Shown in pieces: positions 23,442-33,160 of a stretch of DNA of 33,160 nucleotides (positions within the stretch are counted from its first letter, which is position 1; every line of letters starts with the position of its first letter). A program made the translations under genes and the position numbers. Origin of the DNA: a bacterium (GTDB taxonomy: Bacteria; Bdellovibrionota_B; Oligoflexia; Silvanigrellales; Silvanigrellaceae); assembly GCA_009918675.1 (NCBI GenBank), contig RGDM01000033.1, positions 1 to 33,160 on the forward strand. The letters are read 5' to 3'. The notes under the pieces were generated by a model. The model was not told the DNA's origin. It saw only the letters and a program-made list of their open reading frames with translations, and made no database searches.

Positions 23442-24727
23442 TTACCGAACTCCGCAATGTAAATGCATCTTCTCTCGTTCGCCTCAATCAACAATTGCCC
23501 GTCGATTTAATTCGTGAGCGAGTCGACACTCTTCTCAAAGATGACCCGCGGCACATGCGCGTCGGACTGGTTTTACCACTTGGAAGTGGTGTTTTCTCTC
23601 GCCTGCAGCTGCGTGCATTAAAAGGTCTAGCAGCGTTTTTGAATTCGAGAGCTGCAAATGGTGTCGATTATCAGGTTTTTGTAAAGACCGTCGCGAACGA
23701 CTCAGGTGCCAGTGAAATAGCAACAATGGACCTAATTTTGAAAGAAAAAGTTCATGCAATCATCGGCCCATTTCAGGGTGGGCAGGTAATAGGAGCGGCT
23801 TCAGTTGCGGCGTTTTTTGGCGTTCCATTGTTTGCGTTGGGTCCCGTTACTTTAGCACAAGAATTGGATGCAAATTACATTGTCCGCATGGGGACGCTCG
23901 CTCAATCACAGGCAAGAGCTCAAGTGAGCTACCTCAAACAACAAAATCGCAAGACTGTTTCAATCATGTCGCCCGCGGATGGCTACGGGGTAGAGATGTC
24001 GAAAGCCTTTGAAGCTGTCTGCAAGAGCGAAGGTTTTCAAATCGAACGCGTAGAATTTGTTGACGAGCTTTCCGATCTTTTTCAGGAACCCGTCAAGTCG
24101 CTCCTTGGCCCACAGGATGGCAAACACAGGGGCCCTGAATACGCAAAAATAGTGGCAGAAGCGAGGAAAAAAGCTGCACAAGAGAAGAGAAAATTCGATC
24201 CTTCATCAATCAAGGCACCCGCGCATGTTCCCTTCACAGCGTTGTTTGTTCCCGATTCCCTCGATCGAGTTCGTCTCATTGCAAATACATTTGCATTCTA
24301 TGAGGCACGCTCTGTTCGATATCTTGGCGATCGGACGTGGCAAGAAGCAGGTGGGCGTCAATCCATTGCAGACCAGTTCCTCAATGGTGCGCGAGTTCCG
24401 GTTCAACGTTCAGGTTCATTTCTTTCTTACCTGCGTCGTGAGCTTTCAGCGGGTGAGAGTGTCCTCGACATCGAGCGGCAAGCGTTCGATAGTTTACTCT
24501 TGTCCAGGACTGCGCAGTACAAAGCCGGAGGAAATAACCCCGCAAAGCTTGCTGGAGTGCTGCAGAGTCCAGATTTTACCGCTGATGGTGCAAGCAAATA
24601 TGGACCAATCGATGCGACAGGTGAACCTGCAATCGAGTTTGAAATTTCTCAGTACTTCAATGGCAGTGTCTTGAGTCCGAACGTTTCAAGTGAGAATCTT
24701 CCCAACATTTCTGGTTCCGTTGATTGA
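23336..24727 (+). CDS. Periplasmic-binding-fold protein, LppC/LpoA-like
   Basis: 463 residues from ATG 23336; AAAGG 7 bases upstream could serve as its ribosome-binding site. After a Ser/Ala-rich linker and a helical segment (NLQAVITELRNVNASSLVRLNQQLPVDL), a type 1 periplasmic-binding fold begins at about residue 75: RVGLVLPLGSGVFSRLQLRALKG, then VHAIIGPFQGGQVIGAASVAAFFGVPLFAL, then TVSIMSPADGYGVEMSKAFEAVCKSEGF. This matches the C-terminal domain of LpoA/LppC-type activators of penicillin-binding proteins. The product has no signal peptide of its own although the fold is normally exported, which supports fusion to the TPR gene through the -1 overlap (23306-23441). The last 79 bases overlap the convergent lipoprotein gene. 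A stand-alone cytoplasmic sensor is a weaker alternative. Confidence 0.75.
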   Translation: MPNSVSSHSAGASSANEQDPVAVFRNFRIGNLQAVITELRNVNASSLVRLNQQLPVDLIRERVDTLLKDDPRHMRVGLVLPLGSGVFSRLQLRALKGLAAFLNSRAANGVDYQVFVKTVANDSGASEIATMDLILKEKVHAIIGPFQGGQVIGAASVAAFFGVPLFALGPVTLAQELDANYIVRMGTLAQSQARAQVSYLKQQNRKTVSIMSPADGYGVEMSKAFEAVCKSEGFQIERVEFVDELSDLFQEPVKSLLGPQDGKHRGPEYAKIVAEARKKAAQEKRKFDPSSIKAPAHVPFTALFVPDSLDRVRLIANTFAFYEARSVRYLGDRTWQEAGGRQSIADQFLNGARVPVQRSGSFLSYLRRELSAGESVLDIERQAFDSLLLSRTAQYKAGGNNPAKLAGVLQSPDFTADGASKYGPIDATGEPAIEFEISQYFNGSVLSPNVSSENLPNISGSVD

Positions 24728-26169
24728 GTTCGTGAATCGGCTGGCACTGGATAATATTTCGGGATGTATGCTCTCCAGGTCATCCAGTCTTTGACTTTTT
24801 TTACATCCACTTTTCCTGGGCGCCCGCGCACTCCAGATGGCGCGCGCGGATTAAGGCTCAATAAATCATCCTTTCCTTCGCTCTGAGCCGGGATTATGAG
24901 TTCTCTTCTTCTCAATAATTCTTGCGTTGTTGTGGCAATTTTATCTGCGGAGAATCTAATTGGAATGATTTCATTGATGTAATGAGGAGGCCGACCAAAT
25001 TCGCTCGCGCAATTTCCGACCATCCGGTAGTGGGCTGAAATGCCACTGGTAATGAGCTCCTCGCCTCTTTTTTGCGAACTTAAAGTGTGTTCAGAGCTTT
25101 TCGCAGATGCCGGACTTTTCATACGAAGTCCACCGTATCCTCCATCACCCTCTGACGTATAAACTTGAATTTCGTTTTCAAATTTGGAATATCGCAAAAT
25201 TCTGACATTTCCGCCGGAGAAGCCGTTTTTCCCAGGCTGTGCTTCAAAGAGAACCGCATCCCTAGGACTTTGCTGAACCCCGGCCGCGTTAGCTTTTGGA
25301 TGCACGAGGTGTTGACGAAGGGTTACGTAACCGGACCAAAATTCGCCATCGATGCGCAGATGTATACTCTCTCCGCCATCGCAATACCCAGAGCTTAGGG
25401 GACCTGCAGGAAGAGCTGAACTTCGGATATCTCTGCGCATCGGATCAGTCAGTCGCGAATTATCCCATTGAAAATTTTCATCAACAGATTCTGCCTCCCA
25501 CTCGATATTATCTTGCGGTGCCTGAAGCCGAGTTTGTGCATCATCGAGAGGAACGCAGGGAGTCAATGCACTCGTGCAGACAGCATCCTCCCCTCTCACA
25601 CCATTTTTCCCCTTCGCAATCACTGTTGGCAGCGATTTTCCCGAAGCAAAAATCAGAACATCACCCGCATTGCCTTCAGGGCTTGTGCTGTCTACGAGGA
25701 GGTCGCCGAAGTCATTGCCTATCAAGGTTATCTGGTGACCTTTCGTCAATATTTTAATTTTTGATTTCGTGCTGAAGCTGCTGAAGCTCAAAACAACATT
25801 TCTTTGCAGCGTGAATTCGTCTTGGGCAGTCTTCGTAATGATCTGTTCCAATGCCCTAGAGGGCTTCTGTTCCTCTAACCAATCTGTGAATTCTGAAGCA
25901 CGATTTCCCTCACTGATAACGCTCTTCTCGCCATCGAAGTCCCAAGGCTCAATAGGCTCATCGTCATTTGTGGAATGAGCCGCAGGCAAGATCTGTGGCT
26001 CTGGTTGATGTATTTGGTCTCTGTCGTCGTTTTCTTGCCCACCTGAATTGATTGGCTTTGGGGTGTTTTCATCAGCATCTGTGCCGATCGATTTTTGTGG
26101 TTCGAAATATTCGTTGCAACCAGAAAGATTAAAAATAAGAAAAATGGAAAACAGCACGGTTTTTTTCAC
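24649..26169 (-). CDS. Unknown Gly-rich lipoprotein
   Basis: Start: GTG at 26169, with AAAGGGG 6 bases upstream. The N-terminus MKKTVLFSIFLIFNLSGC is a lipoprotein signal with lipobox L-S-G-C18, so the protein should be lipidated and attached to the outer or inner membrane. A long acidic/Pro/Gln linker (about 20-95) follows. The body has beta-rich stretches and recurrent Gly motifs (SPEGNAGDVLIF, KGKNGVRGEDAV, QPGKNGFSGGNVRIL, SEGDGGYGGLRM, SGVRGRPGKVDVK) of the kind found in beta-solenoid or collagen-like bacterial surface proteins. Four to six Cys residues could form disulphides. I do not recognise the family. galE lies 98 bases upstream on the same strand; linkage may hint at a surface role but proves nothing. 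Confidence 0.75.
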   Translation of the reverse strand: MKKTVLFSIFLIFNLSGCNEYFEPQKSIGTDADENTPKPINSGGQENDDRDQIHQPEPQILPAAHSTNDDEPIEPWDFDGEKSVISEGNRASEFTDWLEEQKPSRALEQIITKTAQDEFTLQRNVVLSFSSFSTKSKIKILTKGHQITLIGNDFGDLLVDSTSPEGNAGDVLIFASGKSLPTVIAKGKNGVRGEDAVCTSALTPCVPLDDAQTRLQAPQDNIEWEAESVDENFQWDNSRLTDPMRRDIRSSALPAGPLSSGYCDGGESIHLRIDGEFWSGYVTLRQHLVHPKANAAGVQQSPRDAVLFEAQPGKNGFSGGNVRILRYSKFENEIQVYTSEGDGGYGGLRMKSPASAKSSEHTLSSQKRGEELITSGISAHYRMVGNCASEFGRPPHYINEIIPIRFSADKIATTTQELLRRRELIIPAQSEGKDDLLSLNPRAPSGVRGRPGKVDVKKVKDWMTWRAYIPKYYPVPADSRTQSTEPEMLGRFSLETFGLKTLPLKY

Positions 26170-26267
26170 AGCAATCCCCTTTTGAGAGATTGAGCTATGA
26201 ATGACAGACGGGTGAAATTAAAGCGGCAGGAAATCTGATGGAAAAAAATTTAGCAGATGTTCAAAAA

Positions 26268-27284
26268 TTAGTCATAGCCGAGCACTGAGTGACGCATCGC
26301 CCCCCAGCGCAACGCATCTCTGATCCCATCTTCAATAGTTTTCTCGGCGTGCCATCCAAGAAGCGCAGCTGCTTTCTCGCAACTTGCGTACGAGCCAGCA
26401 TTGTCACCCGGGCGCGGTGGGGCCTCGCCCTTGTTAAGCGTGGCACCAAAAACTCGTTCAAAGGCTGTGAGCAGTTCTTTAACGGTTATCCCATGTCCAG
26501 TTCCGAGGTTAATGACTTGATAATTATCGGCGCCTGCGTGCTCGCTTGAGGCAAAAACGTCCGCGAAGTTCTCGAGTGCAGCAACGTGTGCGCGTGCGAG
26601 GTCCCAGACATGAATATAATCTCTGATACCACTGCCATCGCGCGTTGGCCAATTTACACCGGTCACTTCAAATTTTTTGATCTTTCCCCGCGCGCAGTCC
26701 ACAAGTTTACCAACCACATGAGAAGGCTCACGGACGTGAATGCCGCTTCGCAATTTTGGATCTGCTCCAATGGGGTTAAAATACCGCAATGCTATAGCTT
26801 TCATTCCATATGCGCTGGCGAAATCCCTCAACACCATTTCCATCATATATTTTGTTCGCGCGTAAGGGCTTTGTGGCTTCAGTGGTGAGGCCTCAGAGAC
26901 CTTGAAGCGTTCAACAACATCGTAAATAGATGCCGATGAACTGAAAACCACCCCTTCGATCTTGTGGTCAACGAGCGATTTAAAAAGTTCAATCGATTTG
27001 GAAACATTTTCTCGATAGTACTCGTAAGGTTTCTCCATCGACTCTGGAACCACAATCAATGCGGCGCAATGAACAACGAGGCGAATATCTTTGTGCTCAT
27101 TTAAAACTCGTGTCACGAGTTCTTGGTCGGCAATGTCTCCTTTGTAGAAGATGTGCCCCTGAGTAAACACCTCTTGACCAGTCACAAGAGAGTCTAGAAT
27201 GACTGGGGTGTGGCCGCCGTCCTTCAGCGCCGAACAGACCGTGCTCCCGATATATCCTGCTCCACCAGTGACAAGGACTTTCAC
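26268..27284 (-). CDS. galE: UDP-glucose 4-epimerase
   Basis: Interconverts UDP-glucose and UDP-galactose (or their N-acetyl forms) using tightly bound NAD; supplies sugars for surface polysaccharide. It is 338 residues. The Rossmann motif is GGAGYIGS (7-14), the catalytic region SSSASIY (115-121) and Y141-ARTK145 as the YxxxK pair. RYFNPIGADP and RDYIHVWDLARAHV are typical of GalE. The family motif is usually SSSATVYG; here SIYD follows, a mild change. The start is a GTG at 27284, with GAGGAG 6 bases upstream. It is divergent from hslO (76 bases). Neighbouring SDR epimerases can be hard to separate, but the overall match is to GalE. Confidence 0.92.
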   Translation of the reverse strand: MKVLVTGGAGYIGSTVCSALKDGGHTPVILDSLVTGQEVFTQGHIFYKGDIADQELVTRVLNEHKDIRLVVHCAALIVVPESMEKPYEYYRENVSKSIELFKSLVDHKIEGVVFSSSASIYDVVERFKVSEASPLKPQSPYARTKYMMEMVLRDFASAYGMKAIALRYFNPIGADPKLRSGIHVREPSHVVGKLVDCARGKIKKFEVTGVNWPTRDGSGIRDYIHVWDLARAHVAALENFADVFASSEHAGADNYQVINLGTGHGITVKELLTAFERVFGATLNKGEAPPRPGDNAGSYASCEKAAALLGWHAEKTIEDGIRDALRWGAMRHSVLGYD

Positions 27285-27360
27285 ACTTCACTCCTCAGAT
27301 GACCTGTGTTACGCGACCCCTTGTAGTAGTTGAGTGGCCGCGACCACGAAGGATTTCTAA

Positions 27361-28269
27361 ATGTTTCAAGACTACCTGTTCTACGGCACCGATGTCGAGA
27401 CTCGTTACGCCTTTCGAATGATCCACCTGACGTCGCTGGCGAGGCATGCTCAAGCATTGCATGGATTGGTTGGCCCCCAGGCGGAATTGCTTGGCAAGGG
27501 GCTTCTGACTGGAGTCCTGCTCGCATCTATTTTGGAAGACGAAGAGAGAATTAACGTTCGGTTTCATGCCGGAAACGATTTCACAATGGGTGTTGAAACG
27601 ACCAGGCATGCGGTGACTCGAGGTTACCTTGAGAGCAATTCAGAGTCGGCCATTATTCAGGAAATGAATCGCGGCGAGCAGCCGGTTTTTCCTTGGGTCG
27701 TGCGCTCGCTGCGCTCTAAAGGTCAAGGAGGTCATCTTTTTGAAGGGATTTCCGGAATAGAAACATCCTCGCTGGAAGTTGCGGCAAACGATCACCTTGA
27801 AACTAGCTACCAAATGAACACCCGCGTTCGAGTTGATTGTTGGCACAGCCCATCCGATGGTCAACTGTGTGCGGTTGGTGTTATCTATCTCGAGTTGCCA
27901 AATTTGAAACCAGAAGTCTCACAAGAGCTCTGGAATCACGTGAATCAACTCCCTCCCCTGCGCACGATATTTGGCGATTCAAACCATGATCCAGACAAGC
28001 TGGCTTCTCAATTGATTCCTCATGCGGTCAGAGCCATCAACAGTGTCAATCCTTCTTGGGGTTGTTCATGCTCCAATGATTCGGTGGAGCGCATGCTAAA
28101 ACAGCTTGGACGCGCTGAATTGGTGAGCATGGTTAATGAAGGAACGCCCGCTGAAATTCGATGTCATTATTGCAATAAATATTTCAATGTGAGTCTTGCT
28201 CGGATGCGTGAGCTGGCGGATGAATGCGAACCTCATCCAGATTCAGGGCAATCGGTACTTTTGAATTAA
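27361..28269 (+). CDS. hslO: Hsp33 redox-regulated chaperone
   Basis: Holdase that becomes active when oxidants remove zinc and form disulphides, protecting proteins from bleach- or peroxide-type stress. It is 302 residues. The C-terminal zinc switch is complete: Cys235-x-Cys237 (WGCSCSND) and Cys268-x2-Cys271 (RCHYCNKYF), a C-x-C-x30-C-x2-C arrangement within family range. The N-terminal domain contains LLGKGLLTGVLLASIL and GHLFEGISGIETSSLE. The start ATG at 27361 has AAGGA 7 bases upstream. An imperfect palindrome, GTGGCCGCGACCAC (27334-27347), lies just before the ribosome-binding site and might fold in the mRNA leader. A strong terminator follows 72 bases after the stop. Confidence 0.94.
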   Translation: MFQDYLFYGTDVETRYAFRMIHLTSLARHAQALHGLVGPQAELLGKGLLTGVLLASILEDEERINVRFHAGNDFTMGVETTRHAVTRGYLESNSESAIIQEMNRGEQPVFPWVVRSLRSKGQGGHLFEGISGIETSSLEVAANDHLETSYQMNTRVRVDCWHSPSDGQLCAVGVIYLELPNLKPEVSQELWNHVNQLPPLRTIFGDSNHDPDKLASQLIPHAVRAINSVNPSWGCSCSNDSVERMLKQLGRAELVSMVNEGTPAEIRCHYCNKYFNVSLARMRELADECEPHPDSGQSVLLN

Positions 28270-28341
28270 CTCAAACATCGATGAAGAATTGCAATCCGCG
28301 AGTGGAATTAATTTTCTGAATCAGAGTTCAATGAGACACAC

Positions 28342-28374
28342 AAATGGGGAGCACTTTAGCGCTCCCCATTTTCA
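28342..28374. terminator. Terminator between convergent hslO and ahcY
   Basis: AAATGGGGAGC (28342-28352), 8-base loop ACTTTAGC, GCTCCCCATTT (28361-28371): a perfect 11-bp stem, then TTTTC on the plus strand. It ends 8 bases before the ahcY stop, so it can also serve the minus-strand transcript, though the T-run on that side (ATTTG) is weak. This is the clearest terminator in the window. Confidence 0.88.
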
Positions 28375-28378
28375 TTAT

Positions 28379-29710
<1,332 letters not shown>

Positions 29711-29779
29711 CCAGGACCGTAGCCCAAAGCGACCTTGCTCTCAAGTCATCTTGTCGCGAGAAAGGGGTTTTTTGACGCG

Positions 29780-31327
29780 TTATTCCCATTCAATGGTTGC
29801 AGGGGGCTTCGAGGTGATGTCGTAGACAACGCGGCTAATGCCAGCGACTTCATTGGTAATCCGACGCGAAACGTTCGCCAAAAATTCAAGTGGAAGTTTC
29901 GACCAATCGGCGGTCATGCCATCTCTTGATCCAACACACCTCAAAGCCACAACTGAATCATAGCTTCTTCCATCTCCCTTAACCCCAACCGATTTGACAG
30001 GAAGAAGCACGGCAAACGCCTGCCAAACGGCATCATATTTTCCTTCCCGTTTCAGCTGGTCAATAAGAACTGAATCGACATCTCTCAGCAGGGCCAGGCG
30101 GTCCTGTGTGACTTCGCCAAGAACACGAAGCGCAAGGCCTGGTCCGGGAAACGGGTGGCGCCTGATAAAGTCCTCTGGAATTCCCAATTCTCGCCCGAGC
30201 GCTCGCACTTCATCCTTGAACAGATGTCTCAATGGCTCCACCAAAGAGAGATTCATCGTCTCTGGAAGTCCACCCACATTGTGATGGCTCTTTATCACTT
30301 GTGCATTTGCCGATGAATGAGATGATTCAATCACGTCGCTTGCAATCGTTCCCTGCACAAGAGCCTTGCAGGAGGTGTATTTCTTGCTCTCTTGTTCAAA
30401 TACATCGATAAAAGTTTTGCCAATTATTTTTCTTTTTTGTTCTGGATCCGAGACGCCAACGAGTCTTTCGAGAAATATCTCTGAGGCATTCACTGGATGA
30501 ACATTCAGGTTCAAGTTCTCTCTGTATAGGTTAAGAGTTGATTCGAATTCTCCCTTGCGCAACAGGCCGTGGTCAACGAAAATACAGTGAAGTTTTTCGC
30601 CCATAGCTTCACTGACAAGCGTTGCAGCTACCGTTGAATCCACTCCACCGCTTAAAGCGCAAATGACTTCGCTTTGCTTTCCAAGCCTCTCCAATTGCTC
30701 TGCGAGCATGGCGCGTGCTTTGGGCGCGTGCTTATTGGTTTCGGTCGATTTTTTTGCGCCACAAATTTCGTAAACGAAATGTTCGATAAGCGCTTTTCCA
30801 TGAACCGTGTGTACAACTTCCGGGTGAAATTGCAGACCAATGAGATTCCTTTTAGAATCAGCAATAACTGCATTCAATCCGTCCGAGCTCGTGGCGATCT
30901 GCGAGAAACCCGTCGGCAAAATCTCAACGTGGTCACCGTGACTCATCCAAACTTGTTCTTGAAGATGTATCGTGGGAATTAGGTCTGAATTACCACCACA
31001 GATAATCAGTTCGGCCGGGCCATATTCAGCGTTTTTTCCATGCGCAACAGTTCCGCCTAGCAAATGAGCCATCAGCTGCATGCCGTAGCAAATTCCCAGA
31101 ACAGGACGACGTCCATTGAGCCATTTGGGATTCAGTGTTGGTGCCTTCTCGGCGTAAACGCTTTGCGGACCACCCGATAGAATCACTCCAGAGATCCGCT
31201 CATCTTCAATCAGTTCATCCATATCGAACAGACCCGGAAGTTTGACCATAACCTCTGCGCCGCTTTCCCGGACCACGCGATTCAGGACTTCAGTATACTG
31301 TGAGCCAAAATCAACGATCAAAATCAT
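29780..31327 (-). CDS. guaA: GMP synthase (glutamine-hydrolysing)
   Basis: Converts XMP to GMP using ATP and glutamine. About 515 residues, normal length. The N-terminal glutaminase domain has DFGSQYTEVLNRVVRE, the LSGGP oxyanion strand, nucleophile Cys80 in LGICYGMQLMAHLLGG, and FHPE with the His-Glu pair of the triad near 168-170. The ATP-pyrophosphatase domain carries the P-loop SGGVDST near 226-232, and the C-terminal XMP dimerisation domain ends VVYDITSKPPATIEWE. The start ATG at 31327 and a GTG at 31330 share one GAGG site (gaps 8 and 5 bases); I chose ATG. It lies 71 bases downstream of guaB on the same strand, the classical guaBA order, and 108 bases before ahcY. Confidence 0.96.
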   Translation of the reverse strand: MILIVDFGSQYTEVLNRVVRESGAEVMVKLPGLFDMDELIEDERISGVILSGGPQSVYAEKAPTLNPKWLNGRRPVLGICYGMQLMAHLLGGTVAHGKNAEYGPAELIICGGNSDLIPTIHLQEQVWMSHGDHVEILPTGFSQIATSSDGLNAVIADSKRNLIGLQFHPEVVHTVHGKALIEHFVYEICGAKKSTETNKHAPKARAMLAEQLERLGKQSEVICALSGGVDSTVAATLVSEAMGEKLHCIFVDHGLLRKGEFESTLNLYRENLNLNVHPVNASEIFLERLVGVSDPEQKRKIIGKTFIDVFEQESKKYTSCKALVQGTIASDVIESSHSSANAQVIKSHHNVGGLPETMNLSLVEPLRHLFKDEVRALGRELGIPEDFIRRHPFPGPGLALRVLGEVTQDRLALLRDVDSVLIDQLKREGKYDAVWQAFAVLLPVKSVGVKGDGRSYDSVVALRCVGSRDGMTADWSKLPLEFLANVSRRITNEVAGISRVVYDITSKPPATIEWE

Positions 31328-31398
31328 CACATTTACCTCGCAAGGTAGACAGGTAAGACTTCATCTCAAAGCAAGTCGCCAATTCATAGCTTCCTGAA

Positions 31399-33045
<1,647 letters not shown>

Positions 33046-33160
33046 TTGACACCTCCAACTCACCTGGCTAAACACCGCCCTCACGCAGAAATGCGGTGTT
33101 CTTTGAAAAGAGAAGAAAGAAGTCACAGAGTGCGGGAAGAGCCGTGCGAAGCGACGAGTG
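33046..33160 (+). promoter_or_regulatory. Probable promoter and leader of an rRNA operon
   Basis: TTGACA (33046-33051), 17-base spacer, TAAACA (33069-33074): a perfect -35 and a weak -10. Next comes the hairpin AACACCGC/GCGGTGTT (33071-33078 and 33093-33100) and TGTTCTTTGAAAA (33097-33109), which resembles the boxA antitermination element of rRNA leaders. The remaining bases have no open frame and the purine-rich character usual before 16S rRNA. The 16S gene itself would lie beyond the right edge. If the promoter is right, transcription would start near 33081 and only half of the hairpin would be transcribed, so either the start or the hairpin needs revision. Confidence 0.5.

Overview
The window reads as ordinary, densely packed chromosome from a Gram-negative bacterium. 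The Gram-negative call rests on a lipoprotein with a lipobox, an LpoA/LppC-like periplasmic protein, a transpeptidase with a membrane anchor, and TrxC and Hsp33. The mix of genes (a bactofilin next to a peptidoglycan transpeptidase, split GcvPA/GcvPB, two acyl-CoA dehydrogenases, a SWIM-SNF2 ATPase, guaB-guaA-ahcY) would suit the Bdellovibrionota/'deltaproteobacterial' grade. That assignment is an inference from memory and has low confidence. Shine-Dalgarno sites are good in front of most genes, and GTG starts are frequent. I see no insertion sequence, prophage, CRISPR array, defence island or tRNA gene.

Layout. (1) 1-2896, minus strand: a VLCAD/ACAD9-type acyl-CoA dehydrogenase, two small unknown proteins, then the first codons of dnaJ running off the left edge. 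(2) 3029-4223: a divergent MCAD-type acyl-CoA dehydrogenase behind a palindrome that overlaps a promoter-like -10. (3) 4282-7560: ribH and nusB, overlapping by 4 bases, then three unknown proteins and a structured terminator. (4) 7619-8764: enoyl-CoA hydratase and a 2Fe-2S ferredoxin. (5) 8772-12021: an envelope neighbourhood with an unknown helical protein and a bactofilin (minus), divergent from an unknown protein and a penicillin-binding transpeptidase (plus). (6) 12057-15005: a SWIM-SNF2 helicase-like ATPase. (7) 15097-20108: pyrophosphatase followed by the glycine cleavage genes gcvT, gcvH, gcvPA and gcvPB. (8) 20126-21868, minus: trxC and serS. (9) 22043-24727: grpE, a secreted TPR protein and a periplasmic-binding-fold protein whose reading frame overlaps the TPR gene in the -1 frame. 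(10) 24649-27284, minus: an unknown Gly-rich lipoprotein and galE. (11) 27361-28269: hslO (Hsp33). (12) 28379-32910, minus: guaB, guaA and ahcY. (13) 33046-33160: what looks like the promoter and leader of an rRNA operon entering the window's right edge.

How the genes fit together. The fatty-acid genes cover the first two beta-oxidation steps. The gcv genes make one-carbon units from glycine, while ahcY and guaAB serve the methyl cycle and purine synthesis. dnaJ, grpE and hslO are chaperone functions spread over the window. The envelope genes (bactofilin, transpeptidase, LpoA-like pair) suggest a set of peptidoglycan-shaping functions. The most interesting point is the grpE-linked TPR/binding-protein pair at 22722-24727: together they have the layout and about the length of one LpoA-like peptidoglycan-synthase activator, but they are split by a -1 frame change with a slippery-type heptamer at the start of the overlap.
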